64,000 nt of DNA from an uncultured Nesterenkonia sp. GTDB taxonomy: Bacteria > Actinomycetota > Actinomycetes > Actinomycetales > Micrococcaceae. This document shows, one piece after another, positions 1 through 8,611 of the stretch. Position 1 is the stretch's first letter. Every line of letters starts with the position of its first letter. A model generated the notes under the pieces. That model was not told the DNA's origin. It searched no databases and saw only the letters and a list, made by a program, of their open reading frames with translations. The stretch is from contig CAMIAK010000008.1 in the NCBI GenBank assembly GCA_946222885.1, forward strand, positions 66,113 through 130,112, read 5' to 3'. A program made the translations under genes and the position numbers.

Positions 1-28
1 CATGGGACCTGCTCCTCGGGACGAGTTG

Positions 29-42
29 ATGTGGTCTGACCT
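29..42. promoter_or_regulatory. upstream FadR-type operator of lctP
   Basis: The 13-mer atgtggtctgacc at 29-41 is the exact reverse complement of 148-160, which overlaps the lctP promoter. It nearly fits the FadR-family half-site rule TNGTNNNACNA (last base differs). Two copies about 119 bp apart could support looping by the FadR/LldR-like regulator encoded downstream. The regulator assignment is inferred from family knowledge and proximity. Confidence 0.55.
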
Positions 43-113
43 CATAGAGGATAGGGCGGCGCAGATCACATCGTCAACGCCGGGCAGCCCCGGCCGCCGT
101 TCTCTGAATCATA

Positions 114-160
114 TTGACGCAGGTCACATTTCTCACTAGCCTCCTATGGTCAGACCACAT
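114..160 (+). promoter_or_regulatory. lctP promoter with FadR-type operator
   Basis: A -35 TTGACG (114-119) and a -10 TAGCCT (137-142) are separated by 17 bp. Immediately downstream, over the expected start site, lies TGGTCAGACCA (147-157), a perfect odd dyad matching TNGTNNNACNA. Binding there would block initiation. The site fits the FadR-family regulator encoded after lctP. Confidence 0.6.
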
Positions 161-212
161 ACCGCACTGACCACTTCGTCACGGCGCGATCCCTCCCGGA
201 GGAACATCACCT

Positions 213-2024
213 ATGGACTCCCTCGCCTGGTACAGCCTGCTGGCCATCGCCCCCATCCTCACGGTCGGCGTCCTCCTCGCCGGCTTCCGCTGGCCTGCGA
301 AGTACGCCATGCCGGTGGGCTACGTGGTGGCCGTCACCGTCGCATGGCTGACCTGGGACATGGCTCCCACCGCGATCGCCGCCGCCTCCCTCGAGGGCCT
401 GATCATCGCCGGCACCATGCTCTACATCATCTTCGGAGCACTGCTCCTGCTGGCGACTGTGGTGACCTCCGGAGCCATGGAGACCATCAAGGCAGGCTTC
501 AACCGGATCTCCCCCGATCGCCGGGTCCAGGCGATCATCATCGGCTGGTGCTTCGGCTCCTTCATCGAGGGGACCTCGGGCTACGGGACCACGGCCGCCG
601 TCGTCGCCCCGCTGCTCCTGGCCATGGGCTTCCCGGCGATGGCAGCAGTCATGGTGGGGCTGATCGTCCAGACCACCCCGGTCAGCTTCGGCGCCGTCGG
701 GACTCCCATCCTCATCGGCGTGGCCAACGGGCTGGACGAGAACTCCGAGGCTCTGCAGTCACGCCTCCTCGCGCAGGACATCACCTACGCCGAGTACATC
801 ACGGAGATCGGCCTGAGCGTGGCCCTGATCCATGCCGTGGTGGGACTGCTGATACCACTGGTGATCGTCACGCTGCTCACCGGGTTCTTCGGGCCCGACC
901 GCAGCTTCGCCGACGGGCTCCGCATCGCGCCGTTCGCGCTCTACGCCTCACTCGCGGTCATCATCCCCTCGGTGCTGGTCGCCTCCCTCCTCGGGCCGGA
1001 GTTCCCCGCACTGCTGGGCGGCCTGGCCGGCCTGGTGATCGTCATGGTGACCTCTTCGAAGGGCTTCCTGATGCCCCGGAGGACCTTCGAGTTCGGCCCG
1101 CGCAGCGAATGGGAGGAGAGCTGGACCGGACGCATCGCCCCTGAGAAGCCCGGCACGCTCGCCGCGGACCGCCGCATCAGCATGGTGCGCGCCTGGTCCC
1201 CCTACCTGGTGCTGGCCGGCCTGCTCGTGGCAACCCGCGTCCTGGAGCCGCTCGAGGAGTTCCTCAACACCCCGGGGCTCACCCTCTTCGAGTTCAGCGA
1301 CCTGCTGGGCGTCCAGGGCATCAGCCCTTCGGTGGAGCCCTTCTACCTCCCCGGATTCATGCTCCTGATGGCGGTCTTCTGCGGCTATCTGATCTACCGG
1401 ATGCGCGGGGAACAGATCCTGCGCACCTGGCAGGTGGCCGGCCGTCAGCTCGCCGGCACCGCGGCCGCCCTCTTCTTCGCGGTGCCGCTGGTGCGGGTCC
1501 TGCTGCAGTCCGGCACCAACGAGTCCGGCCTGGAGAGCATGCCGGTGATCCTCGCCGAAGGCGCAGCCCAGGTATCCGGCGGCTACTGGCCCTTCCTGGC
1601 GCCCTTCCTGGGAGCGCTGGGCGCCTTCGTCGCCGGCTCCAACACCATCTCCAACCTGACCTTCTCCCAGTTCCAGTGGTCCACGGGCTCCCACATCGGG
1701 GTGAACCCCGAGACGGTCGTGGCCGCGCAGGCGGTGGGCGGCGCCGGCGGCAACCCGATCTCCGTCCACAACATCGTGGCGGCCTCTGCGACCGTCGGCC
1801 TGCTGGGCAGGGAGGGCGACCTGCTGCGCCGGGTGCTGCCGGTGACCCTCTACTACTGCACCGCTGCCGGGGCGCTCAGCTACATCGTGGCCCATGGCCC
1901 GGGGCTGAACCTGGGAACCTTGGTGCTGGGCGCACTGGCGCTCGGCCTGCCGCTGGCGGCCACGCTGGTGGTCCGCCGCAGCTCCGCCGCCCCGGTGGAG
2001 CTGCCCTCTGCCGGCGGACGGTGA
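213..2024 (+). CDS. lctP: L-lactate permease family transporter
   Basis: This 603-residue polytopic membrane protein belongs to the LctP (L-lactate/glycolate permease) family and would import lactate with protons across the cytoplasmic membrane. Hydrophobic segments run along the whole length. The family-typical stretch FIEGTSGYGTTAAVVAPLL lies near residue 116 and a glycine-rich GGAGGNPISVHN near residue 510. Length is slightly above the roughly 550 residues usual for the family. The ATG at 213 has a GGAGGA ribosome site 9 nt upstream. A FadR-family regulator follows 44 nt downstream in the same direction, and paired operators lie upstream, so this looks like a substrate-induced lactate uptake unit. 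No lactate dehydrogenase genes are visible in the window; they may lie to the left. Confidence 0.92.
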   Translation: MDSLAWYSLLAIAPILTVGVLLAGFRWPAKYAMPVGYVVAVTVAWLTWDMAPTAIAAASLEGLIIAGTMLYIIFGALLLLATVVTSGAMETIKAGFNRISPDRRVQAIIIGWCFGSFIEGTSGYGTTAAVVAPLLLAMGFPAMAAVMVGLIVQTTPVSFGAVGTPILIGVANGLDENSEALQSRLLAQDITYAEYITEIGLSVALIHAVVGLLIPLVIVTLLTGFFGPDRSFADGLRIAPFALYASLAVIIPSVLVASLLGPEFPALLGGLAGLVIVMVTSSKGFLMPRRTFEFGPRSEWEESWTGRIAPEKPGTLAADRRISMVRAWSPYLVLAGLLVATRVLEPLEEFLNTPGLTLFEFSDLLGVQGISPSVEPFYLPGFMLLMAVFCGYLIYRMRGEQILRTWQVAGRQLAGTAAALFFAVPLVRVLLQSGTNESGLESMPVILAEGAAQVSGGYWPFLAPFLGALGAFVAGSNTISNLTFSQFQWSTGSHIGVNPETVVAAQAVGGAGGNPISVHNIVAASATVGLLGREGDLLRRVLPVTLYYCTAAGALSYIVAHGPGLNLGTLVLGALALGLPLAATLVVRRSSAAPVELPSAGGR

Positions 2025-2068
2025 GGCTCTGCAGCGGGCCACAGGGACAGCGGTGATAGAAAAGACCT

Positions 2069-2827
2069 ATGCCTGACTCCGCCGAGAACGACAGCCGAGC
2101 ACCGATCTCCTGGGATCCGATCCCGCGCAGCCGGGCCCACGAACTGGTCCTCGACGCGATCGAGGAGCAGGTGGCGGCCGGCCGGCTCGCCGTCGGGGAC
2201 ATGCTGCCTCCGGAGCGGGAGCTCGCCACACGGCTGCAGGTGAGCCGGGCCAGTGTGCGCGAGGCGATCCGGATCCTGGAGTCCCAGGGCGTGCTGCAGT
2301 CCCAGGTCGGCTCGGGCCGCTCCGCCGGGACCCGCGTCACCGCGCTGCCGAGCGAAGGGCTGACCCGCCTCCTGCGGATGCACATCGGACTCTCCAACTT
2401 CCCCCTGGACGACGTCGCCGAGGCCAGGATCGCCCTGGAGCGGGCATCGGCCATGCTCGCCGCACAGCAGGCCGGGGAGGACGAACTCGCCTCGATCGGA
2501 GAAGCCCTGGCCTCGCTCGAGGAGGCCGCCACGGTGGGAGAGTTCAACGATGCGGACACTGCCTTCCACGTGGCCATCGCCGAAGCCGCCGGCAACCGGC
2601 TGGTGGCTGACCTGACCACCGCCATCCGCAGCTCGCTGCGGCAGACCATCCTGGAGGCGTTCCACGCCCATGACTCCCCTGCCGAGGTGCAGGTGACCCT
2701 GCAGGAGCAGCACCGGAGGATCCATCAGGCGATCGTGGACGGGGATCCGCAGCGCAGCGCCGAACTGGTGGAGGAGCACATCCGCTTCGCCATGGAGGCT
2801 CTGCCCATGGGAGAACGCCGTGAGTGA
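2069..2827 (+). CDS. FadR/GntR-family regulator (FCD domain), LldR-like
   Basis: The 252-residue protein has an N-terminal winged helix (about residues 15-80, including PPERELATRLQVSRASVREA) and a helical FCD ligand domain (about 95-240) typical of the FadR branch of GntR regulators. It lies 44 nt after lctP in the same direction and is likely co-transcribed. The TGGTC-N-GACCA operators at the lctP promoter fit the binding preference of this family, so it probably represses lctP until lactate or a related hydroxy-acid binds. The ribosome site before ATG 2069 is weak. The last two codons overlap the left arm of a long inverted repeat. Confidence 0.85.
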   Translation: MPDSAENDSRAPISWDPIPRSRAHELVLDAIEEQVAAGRLAVGDMLPPERELATRLQVSRASVREAIRILESQGVLQSQVGSGRSAGTRVTALPSEGLTRLLRMHIGLSNFPLDDVAEARIALERASAMLAAQQAGEDELASIGEALASLEEAATVGEFNDADTAFHVAIAEAAGNRLVADLTTAIRSSLRQTILEAFHAHDSPAEVQVTLQEQHRRIHQAIVDGDPQRSAELVEEHIRFAMEALPMGERRE

Positions 2828-2899
2828 TCAATGGGCCCCGCTTTTGCGGCCTGAAACAGGCCATATCGACGGATAGTGCGGAATCCATTGATCACTCAC
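2820..2899. repeat. 80-bp long inverted repeat at 3' end of regulator gene
   Basis: Perfect 15-bp arms gtgagtgatcaatgg (2820-2834) and its complement (2885-2899) enclose a 50-nt interior that holds a smaller hairpin (ggcctg-aaa-caggcc). The left arm overlaps the stop codon at 2825-2827. There is no T-tract, and a conventional terminator follows separately. It resembles other stop-proximal palindromes in this window. Confidence 0.8.
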
Positions 2900-2913
2900 G
2901 GGAAGGCGCCCAG

Positions 2914-2970
2914 GCAGAGAAAGGGGCCTGCCCTGCCGGGATGACTCCCGGCGGACAGGCCCCTTTCTGC
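2914..2970. terminator. nested-hairpin terminator between regulator and sucD
   Basis: Arms gaaaggggcctg (2919-2930) and caggcccctttc (2956-2967) are perfect, with an inner gccggg/cccggc hairpin at 2935-2952. It lies between the convergent ends of the FadR-type gene and sucD and probably terminates both. Confidence 0.7.
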
Positions 2971-2983
2971 ACCAGGGCTGTGC

Positions 2984-3898
2984 TCAGCCCTTGAAGACCT
3001 CACGGAGCAGCTCGGCGGTCTCGGACGGGGTCTTGCCGACCTTCACGCCCGCGGCCTCGAGTGCTTCCTTCTTGGCCTCAGCGGTGCCGGAGGATCCGGA
3101 GACGATGGCGCCTGCATGGCCCATGGTCTTACCCTCCGGGGCGGTGAAGCCTGCGACGTAGCCGACGACGGGCTTGGTCACGTTGGCCTTGATGTACTCG
3201 GCCGCACGCTCCTCGGCATCGCCGCCGATCTCGCCGATCATCACGATCGCCTTGGTCTCCGGGTCCTTCTCGAAGGCCTCCAGGGCGTCGATGTGGGTGG
3301 TGCCGATGACCGGGTCGCCGCCGATGCCGATGGAGGTGGAGAACCCGATGTCACGCAGCTCGTACATCATCTGGTAGGTCAGCGTGCCGGACTTGGACAC
3401 CAGGCCGATGGGCCCGGACTCAGTGATGTTGGCCGGGGTGATGCCTGCCAGCGCCTCGCCGGGGGTGATGATGCCGGGACAGTTCGGGCCGATGATCCGG
3501 GTCACGGGCTTGCCGTCTGCGCCGGTCTTGGAGAGGGAGAGGTTGTAGAACTCGGCGGAGTCCTGCACCGGGATGCCCTCGGTGATGACCACCAGCAGAC
3601 CGATGCCGGCCTCGATGGCCTCCACCGCGGCGTCCTTGGCGAACTTCGGCGGAACGAAGGCCACCGAGACGTCGGCGCCGGTCTTCTCCATGGCCTCGGA
3701 GACCGAGCCGAAGACGGGCAGCTCGACGTCGTTGCCGGCCTTGTCCTGGTGGGAGACGGTGGTGCCGGCCTTGCGGGCGTTGACGCCGCCGACGATGTTG
3801 GTGCCGGCCTTCAGCATCAGGCGGGTGTGCTTGGTGCCCTCACCGCCGGTGATGCCCTGGACGATGACCTTGGAGTCCTTGTTCAGGTAGATAGACAT
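2984..3898 (-). CDS. sucD: succinyl-CoA synthetase alpha subunit
   Basis: The 304-residue protein is the alpha subunit of ADP/GDP-forming succinate-CoA ligase, which interconverts succinyl-CoA and succinate with substrate-level phosphorylation in the TCA cycle. It has the N-terminal CoA-binding Rossmann fold (VQGITGGEGTKHT), the GPNCPGIITPGE stretch, and the active-site phosphohistidine in GHAGAIVSGSSG. Length is normal. It starts 16 nt after sucC, and its ribosome site AAGGAC overlaps the sucC stop codon, so the two are translationally linked. Confidence 0.97.
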   Translation of the reverse strand: MSIYLNKDSKVIVQGITGGEGTKHTRLMLKAGTNIVGGVNARKAGTTVSHQDKAGNDVELPVFGSVSEAMEKTGADVSVAFVPPKFAKDAAVEAIEAGIGLLVVITEGIPVQDSAEFYNLSLSKTGADGKPVTRIIGPNCPGIITPGEALAGITPANITESGPIGLVSKSGTLTYQMMYELRDIGFSTSIGIGGDPVIGTTHIDALEAFEKDPETKAIVMIGEIGGDAEERAAEYIKANVTKPVVGYVAGFTAPEGKTMGHAGAIVSGSSGTAEAKKEALEAAGVKVGKTPSETAELLREVFKG

Positions 3899-3914
3899 TG
3901 TTGAGTCTCAGTCC

Positions 3915-5078
3915 TTACTTGCTCGCGAGCTCGGCGGCCTTGTCGGCACCGCCGTCCATGGTGTCAGCGGTGATGACCAACGGGTGGTTGGCCTCTGCCA
4001 GGATGCGGCGGCCCTCCTCCACGTTGTTGCCGTCGAGGCGGACCACTAGCGGCTTGGTCGCGGTGTCGCCGAGGATCTCCAGAGCCTTGACGATGCCGTT
4101 GGCCACGGCGTCGCAGGAGGTGATGCCGCCGAAGACGTTCACGAACACGGACTTGACCTGGTCATCGCCGAGGATGACGTCCAGGCCGTTGGCCATGACC
4201 TCTGCGGAGGCGCCGCCTCCGATGTCCAGGAAGTTGGCCGGCTTCACGCCGCCGTGGGCCTCACCTGCGTAGGCGACGACGTCCAGGGTAGACATGACCA
4301 GACCGGCGCCGTTGCCGATGATGCCCACCTGACCGTCGAGCTTGACGTAGTTGAGGTCGTTGGCCTTGGCCTTGGCCTCCAGCGGGTCCTCGGCGGACTC
4401 GTCGACGAGGTCGGCGTGGGACGGGTTGCGGAAGTCGGCGTTCTCGTCCACGGTGACCTTGCCGTCCAGGGCGATGATCGTGCCCTCGCCGGTCTTCACC
4501 AGCGGGTTGACCTCCACCAGGGTGGCGTCCTCCTCGGAGAACACCTTCCACAGCTGCTGGAAGGTGTTGGCCAGCTCCTCGTGCTGCTCGGCCGGGAAGC
4601 CGGCCTTCTCAGCGATGTCCTTGGCGACCTCGGCGGTGACGCCGGTGTTGGGGTCGAAGTTCACGCGGGCCAGAGCCTCGGGCCGCTCCTCAGCGAGCTG
4701 CTCGATCTCCACGCCGCCCTCCTTGGAGCACATGGCGAGGTAGTTGCGGTTCGCCCGGTCCAGGAGGATGGAGAAGTAGTATTCCTCGGCGATGTCGGCG
4801 CCCTGGGCGATCATCACGCGGTTGACGGTGTGGCCCTTGATGTCCATGCCCAGGATGGCCTGGGCGTGCTCGTAGGCCTCATCGGCGCTCTTGGCGAGCT
4901 TGACGCCGCCGGCCTTGCCGCGGCCACCGACCTTCACCTGAGCCTTGACGACGACGGTGCCGCCGATCTGCTCGGCTGCCGCCTTCGCCTCTTCCGGGGT
5001 CTGCGCCACGATTCCGGCCAGCACGGGAACTCCGTGTGCCTCGAACAGATCGCGCGCCTGGTACTCATACAGGTCCAC
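3915..5078 (-). CDS. sucC: succinyl-CoA synthetase beta subunit
   Basis: The 387-residue ATP-grasp subunit supplies the nucleotide site of succinate-CoA ligase and pairs with sucD just downstream. Typical sequences include MDLYEYQARDLFEAHGVPV at the N-terminus, KAQVKVGGRGKAGGVK for ATP-grasp binding, and FVNVFGGITSCDAVA near the C-terminus. The start is GTG at 5078 with an AAGGA ribosome site about 9 nt upstream. Only 49 bp separate it from the end of pcrA on the same strand, so either a promoter lies in that short gap or pcrA transcripts read into sucCD. Confidence 0.97.
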   Translation of the reverse strand: MDLYEYQARDLFEAHGVPVLAGIVAQTPEEAKAAAEQIGGTVVVKAQVKVGGRGKAGGVKLAKSADEAYEHAQAILGMDIKGHTVNRVMIAQGADIAEEYYFSILLDRANRNYLAMCSKEGGVEIEQLAEERPEALARVNFDPNTGVTAEVAKDIAEKAGFPAEQHEELANTFQQLWKVFSEEDATLVEVNPLVKTGEGTIIALDGKVTVDENADFRNPSHADLVDESAEDPLEAKAKANDLNYVKLDGQVGIIGNGAGLVMSTLDVVAYAGEAHGGVKPANFLDIGGGASAEVMANGLDVILGDDQVKSVFVNVFGGITSCDAVANGIVKALEILGDTATKPLVVRLDGNNVEEGRRILAEANHPLVITADTMDGGADKAAELASK

Positions 5079-5127
5079 GGGTTGTGTCCTTCTGCGTCGA
5101 AGTCATCTCTTGGTGCGAAGGCAGGCC

Positions 5128-7596
5128 TCAGCCGACCTTCTCCACTGGAGCATATCGCAGGAGAAGTCTCTTCTCCGCCCCGGCGAAGCTGACCTTGGCC
5201 ACGGTCTTGTCCCCTGTCCCTTCGACGGCGATGACCTCGCCGACGCCGAACTTCCGGTGGCTGACCCGGTCCCCGGGGCTGAGGCTGGGGACCTCCCGGT
5301 CCGGGTTGACCTGCTGCGGCGCTGACCCTGCCCGGTGGCCGGGCAGCGAGGAGGACCGGTGATCGGTGTCCGCCGCCCCGTAGGCGGGAGCCGTGCCCCT
5401 GGAGCTGGAGGAGGACCCGCCGTAGATGGAGCCGCCGCCCCAGCCGGTGAACCCGCCGCTCAGTCCGCCCGATGAGGAGGAGCCGCTGTGCTCGAGCAGG
5501 CCCTCAGGGATCTCGGAGAGGAACTGGCTGGGCGGGTTGTACTGGTGCTGTCCCCACAGGTGGCGGGACTCCGCACGGGAGAGGTAGAGCCGCTTCCGCG
5601 CACGGGTGAGCCCCACATAGGCCAGCCGCCGCTCCTCGGCCAGCTGCTCCGGGTCTGACATGGAGCGCGAATGGGGGAAGATCCCGTGCTCCATACCGGT
5701 GAGGAAGACCACCGGGAACTCCAGCCCCTTGGCGGTGTGCAGGGTCATCAGGGTGACCTGCCCCTGCTCCCGGGCGATGCGCTCGGACTCCTCGTCCCCG
5801 GCGGAGGGGATCGCGTCGGCGTCGGCGATCAGGCTGACCTGCTCCAGGAAGTCGGCCAGGGTGCCCTGCTGCGGGCCGGCCTCGCCGTCCTCCTGGTCGG
5901 GACCCTGGCCGGCATCGGCCTCGTACTCCTTCACGACGGCGACCAGCTCGCCGAGGTTGTCCGCGCGGGACTCGTCCTGCAGATCCTTGGACTGGCGCAG
6001 CGCCTCCATCATCCCGGACTGCTCCAGCACGGCCTCCAGCACCACCGAGGGCTTCTCATCCTGGTTGAGCTGGGTGAGGTCGTCCATCATCCGCACGAAG
6101 GAGTCGATCGCCTTGACCGATCGGGTGGCCATGGCCGGAGCCTGGTCGGCCCGGCGCAGCGCCTCGAAGAAGGTGGTGCGGTCCCGCTGGGCCAGCGCGG
6201 CCACGGCTCCTTCGGCGCGGTCGCCGATCCCGCGCTTGGGCTCGTTGAGGATGCGGCGGAGGTTGACGTCGTCGTCGGGGTTGTTGATGACGTGCAGGTA
6301 GGCCAGCGCGTCCTTGATCTCCTTGCGGTCGTAGAACCGCGTGCCGCCGATGACCCGGTACGGGATCCCGCGGCTGATCAGCCGCTCCTCCAGGGAACGC
6401 GACTGCGCGTTGGTGCGGTAGAAGACGGCGACGTCGGCGGGGCGGATGCCCTCCCGGTCCCCCAGCTCGTCGATGGTGCGGGCGATCCAGTCGGCCTCAT
6501 CGTTCTCCGAGGGGGCCACGTGCAGGCGGAGCGGCTCTCCCTCCCCCTGGTCGGTCCAGAGCTTCTTCTCCGTGCGGCCGGGGTTCTGCGAGATGACGCC
6601 GTTGGCGGCGTCGAGGATGGTCTGGGTGGAGCGGTAGTTCTGCTCCAGCTTGATGGTGGTGGCCTCCGGGTAGTCGCGCCCGAACTCCACGATGTTGCGA
6701 ATATCCGCGCCGCGGAAGGCATAGATGGACTGGTCGCTGTCGCCCACCACCGTCAGCTCCGCCGGGGGCGTCTGGACGTCGTCGCGGTCCCCGGTGAGCT
6801 GGCGGACCAGGCGGTACTGGGCGTGGTTGGTGTCCTGGTACTCGTCCACCAGCACGTGCCGGAAGCGGCGCCGGTAGTTGTCCAGCAGCGCAGGAAAGGC
6901 GTCGAACATCCACACGGTCTCGGCGAGCAGGTCGTCGAAGTCATAGGCGTTGGCGGCGCGGAGCCGCTCGGTGTACTCGCGGTAGACGGTGGAGACAGCC
7001 TCGGCGAAGGGCTCGTTGGGTGCGGTGGACTGGAAGGCCTCGGCGTCGATCAGCTCGTTCTTCAGCGCGGAGATCTTGTTCTTGATCGCCCGCGGGGCGA
7101 ACCGCTTGGGGTCCAGGTCATGCAGCTTGGCGATCGTGGTGATCAGCCGCAGCGAATCCGCCGAGTCATAGATGGTGAAGGTGGTCTTCCGCCCCAGGTG
7201 CGCCGCCTCAGCACGCAGGATGCGCACGCAGGAGGAGTGGAAGGTGGAGATCCACATGCGCTCGGCGGTGGGGCCCACCAGCCCCGCGATGCGCTCCTTC
7301 ATCTCCCGGGCCGCCTTATTGGTGAAGGTGATCGCCAGGATCTCGTGGGGGCGCGCCGTCCCGGACCGCAGCATATGAGCGATCCGCCGGGTCAGCACGC
7401 TGGTCTTGCCGGAGCCGGCCCCGGCCACGATGAGCAGCGGGCTGCCGTGGTGGAGCACCGCCTCCTTCTGCTGCGGGTTCAGCCCCTCTGTGACGTCAGA
7501 GGACGACGACGGCACAGCGTCACCGGGCGCGGCCTCGGGGGCCGGGCGGTCGGCGGTCTGAGCACGGGCAGAGGGAGGGGTGAAGACGAAATCCAT
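5128..7596 (-). CDS. pcrA: UvrD/PcrA superfamily I DNA helicase
   Basis: This 822-residue 3'-5' helicase serves in repair, replication restart and displacement of proteins from DNA. It carries Walker A AGAGSGKT (residues 58-65), Walker B VDEYQDTN, the GDSDQSIYAFRGA motif, and the late motif VTLMTLHTAKGLEFPVVF. A disordered Ser/Pro-rich N-terminal extension of about 35 residues and a Gly/Ser-rich linker before a C-terminal Tudor-like domain (SPGDRVSHRKFGVGEVI) are usual in actinobacterial PcrA. ATG at 7596 is the first start in frame. It lies upstream of sucCD on the same strand and is divergent from the membrane protein at 7693. Confidence 0.95.
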   Translation of the reverse strand: MDFVFTPPSARAQTADRPAPEAAPGDAVPSSSSDVTEGLNPQQKEAVLHHGSPLLIVAGAGSGKTSVLTRRIAHMLRSGTARPHEILAITFTNKAAREMKERIAGLVGPTAERMWISTFHSSCVRILRAEAAHLGRKTTFTIYDSADSLRLITTIAKLHDLDPKRFAPRAIKNKISALKNELIDAEAFQSTAPNEPFAEAVSTVYREYTERLRAANAYDFDDLLAETVWMFDAFPALLDNYRRRFRHVLVDEYQDTNHAQYRLVRQLTGDRDDVQTPPAELTVVGDSDQSIYAFRGADIRNIVEFGRDYPEATTIKLEQNYRSTQTILDAANGVISQNPGRTEKKLWTDQGEGEPLRLHVAPSENDEADWIARTIDELGDREGIRPADVAVFYRTNAQSRSLEERLISRGIPYRVIGGTRFYDRKEIKDALAYLHVINNPDDDVNLRRILNEPKRGIGDRAEGAVAALAQRDRTTFFEALRRADQAPAMATRSVKAIDSFVRMMDDLTQLNQDEKPSVVLEAVLEQSGMMEALRQSKDLQDESRADNLGELVAVVKEYEADAGQGPDQEDGEAGPQQGTLADFLEQVSLIADADAIPSAGDEESERIAREQGQVTLMTLHTAKGLEFPVVFLTGMEHGIFPHSRSMSDPEQLAEERRLAYVGLTRARKRLYLSRAESRHLWGQHQYNPPSQFLSEIPEGLLEHSGSSSSGGLSGGFTGWGGGSIYGGSSSSSRGTAPAYGAADTDHRSSSLPGHRAGSAPQQVNPDREVPSLSPGDRVSHRKFGVGEVIAVEGTGDKTVAKVSFAGAEKRLLLRYAPVEKVG

Positions 7597-7692
7597 GGTT
7601 CCACCAGTCTACGGGGCGGCGGGGACACAGGTCTGAGACAGCACGGCCCCGTAGGCCATGGACGGCCTGCCGGGCATGGGAAGATGAGGGGC

Positions 7693-8436
7693 ATGTCCAG
7701 ACGGCGCAAGACTTCACGCGGCAACCCGGCGGCCTCCCCTCAGGGAGACTCCGCGCCGGAGGAGGCCGCCCGGAAGGACGCCCCGCGCGGGCTGCGCGCC
7801 CACCGGGAGGCCAAGAGACAGGGCCGGAGCATCTCCCAGGAGCCGCAGCGCCGTGCCGCGGACTTCAAGGACGGGTTCCTCAGCGAGGCCAACCAGCGCG
7901 CCACCGAGGGCGTGAGCTCCAACCCCAAGCTGCTGGTCTACGCGCTGCTCGGCGTCGCCGTCTTCATGTTCATCTATCTGCACCTCTATGCGCTGCCGCA
8001 GATGACCTACTTCGCCGGCGGCTTCGCCATGCCGGATGCCCGCCTGATGGGCTACGACGCCGGCGACGTCGAACGGCTCCGCAGCGTGATGGACGAGACC
8101 GGCACCGGGCAGCTGAACTTCCTGCACAAGACCGCAGGGATCATCTTCCCGGTGTCCTTCGCCCTGGCCTCCTGGGCGGTGGCGGGACTGGTGATGCGCC
8201 GTGGCGTCCTCCGCTGGGTGCTGGTGGGGGCCGCCGTCGTCTTCGCCGCGCTGGACATCACCGAGAACTTCCTGATCGACCGCATCCTCACCATGGATCC
8301 CCTGGACGAGGGGCTCGTGGCCGCCTCCTCCGCGCTGACGGTGGTCACGTGGGGTCTGCTGATCCTGGTGGGCGCGGTGGTGATCGGCGCGGTGATCATG
8401 AGCATCGTGAAGAGCTCGGTCCCGCCGAGGACCTGA
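7693..8436 (+). CDS. conserved membrane protein, function unknown
   Basis: This 247-residue protein has a highly basic, hydrophilic N-terminal region of about 75 residues (MSRRRKTSRGNPAASPQ...) followed by about four transmembrane helices, one near residue 77 and three between about 145 and 240. The start ATG at 7693 has gaagatgagggg just upstream. It is divergent from pcrA with a 96-bp gap and is followed by tRNA-Arg. I do not recognise a family; the positively charged cytoplasmic tail is the only distinctive trait. A function cannot be assigned from sequence. Confidence 0.75.
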   Translation: MSRRRKTSRGNPAASPQGDSAPEEAARKDAPRGLRAHREAKRQGRSISQEPQRRAADFKDGFLSEANQRATEGVSSNPKLLVYALLGVAVFMFIYLHLYALPQMTYFAGGFAMPDARLMGYDAGDVERLRSVMDETGTGQLNFLHKTAGIIFPVSFALASWAVAGLVMRRGVLRWVLVGAAVVFAALDITENFLIDRILTMDPLDEGLVAASSALTVVTWGLLILVGAVVIGAVIMSIVKSSVPPRT

Positions 8437-8502
8437 CTCGGCCTGACGCGCCCCGGACGATAGGATGGACCAGTGCCCCGCCCCACGACGGCGGACGCAC
8501 AG

Positions 8503-8575
8503 CCCTCCGTAGCTCAGGGGATAGAGCACCGCTCTCCTAAAGCGGGTGTCGCAGGTTCGAATCCTGCCGGGGGGA
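8503..8575 (+). tRNA. tRNA-Arg(CCT)
   Basis: The cloverleaf folds with acceptor CCCTCCG/CGGGGGG (one U-G), D-stem GCTC/GAGC, anticodon stem CCGCT/AGCGG with loop CTCCTAA (anticodon CCT), and T-stem GCAGG/CCTGC. CCA is not encoded. The 3' half from about 8528 was brought in by the integrated element: the displaced original 3' end lies at 17223 and has a different T-stem (AGAGG/CCTCT). Confidence 0.93.
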
Positions 8576-8576
8576 C
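8528..8576 (+). repeat. attL core repeat in tRNA-Arg 3' half
   Basis: The 23-bp identity with 17223-17245 covers the anticodon arm and variable loop. It continues with only four mismatches, all in the T-stem, to 8576/17271. This is the left attachment junction. Confidence 0.85.
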
Positions 8577-8584
8577 TACAAAAC

Positions 8585-8611
8585 GCCTAGTCAGAGCGTT
8601 AAAGACTAGGC
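8585..8611 (-). terminator. hairpin at integrase 3' end
   Basis: The 8-bp stem gcctagtc (8585-8592) / gactaggc (8604-8611) overlaps the integrase stop codon (8606-8608). It may end both the integrase and the tRNA-Arg transcripts. No long T-tract is present. Confidence 0.45.

Noticed and set aside
5671..8436. 921-codon forward frame across pcrA
   Set aside because: It is an antisense shadow of pcrA in GC-rich DNA; only its last 247 codons, from ATG 7693, form a real gene.
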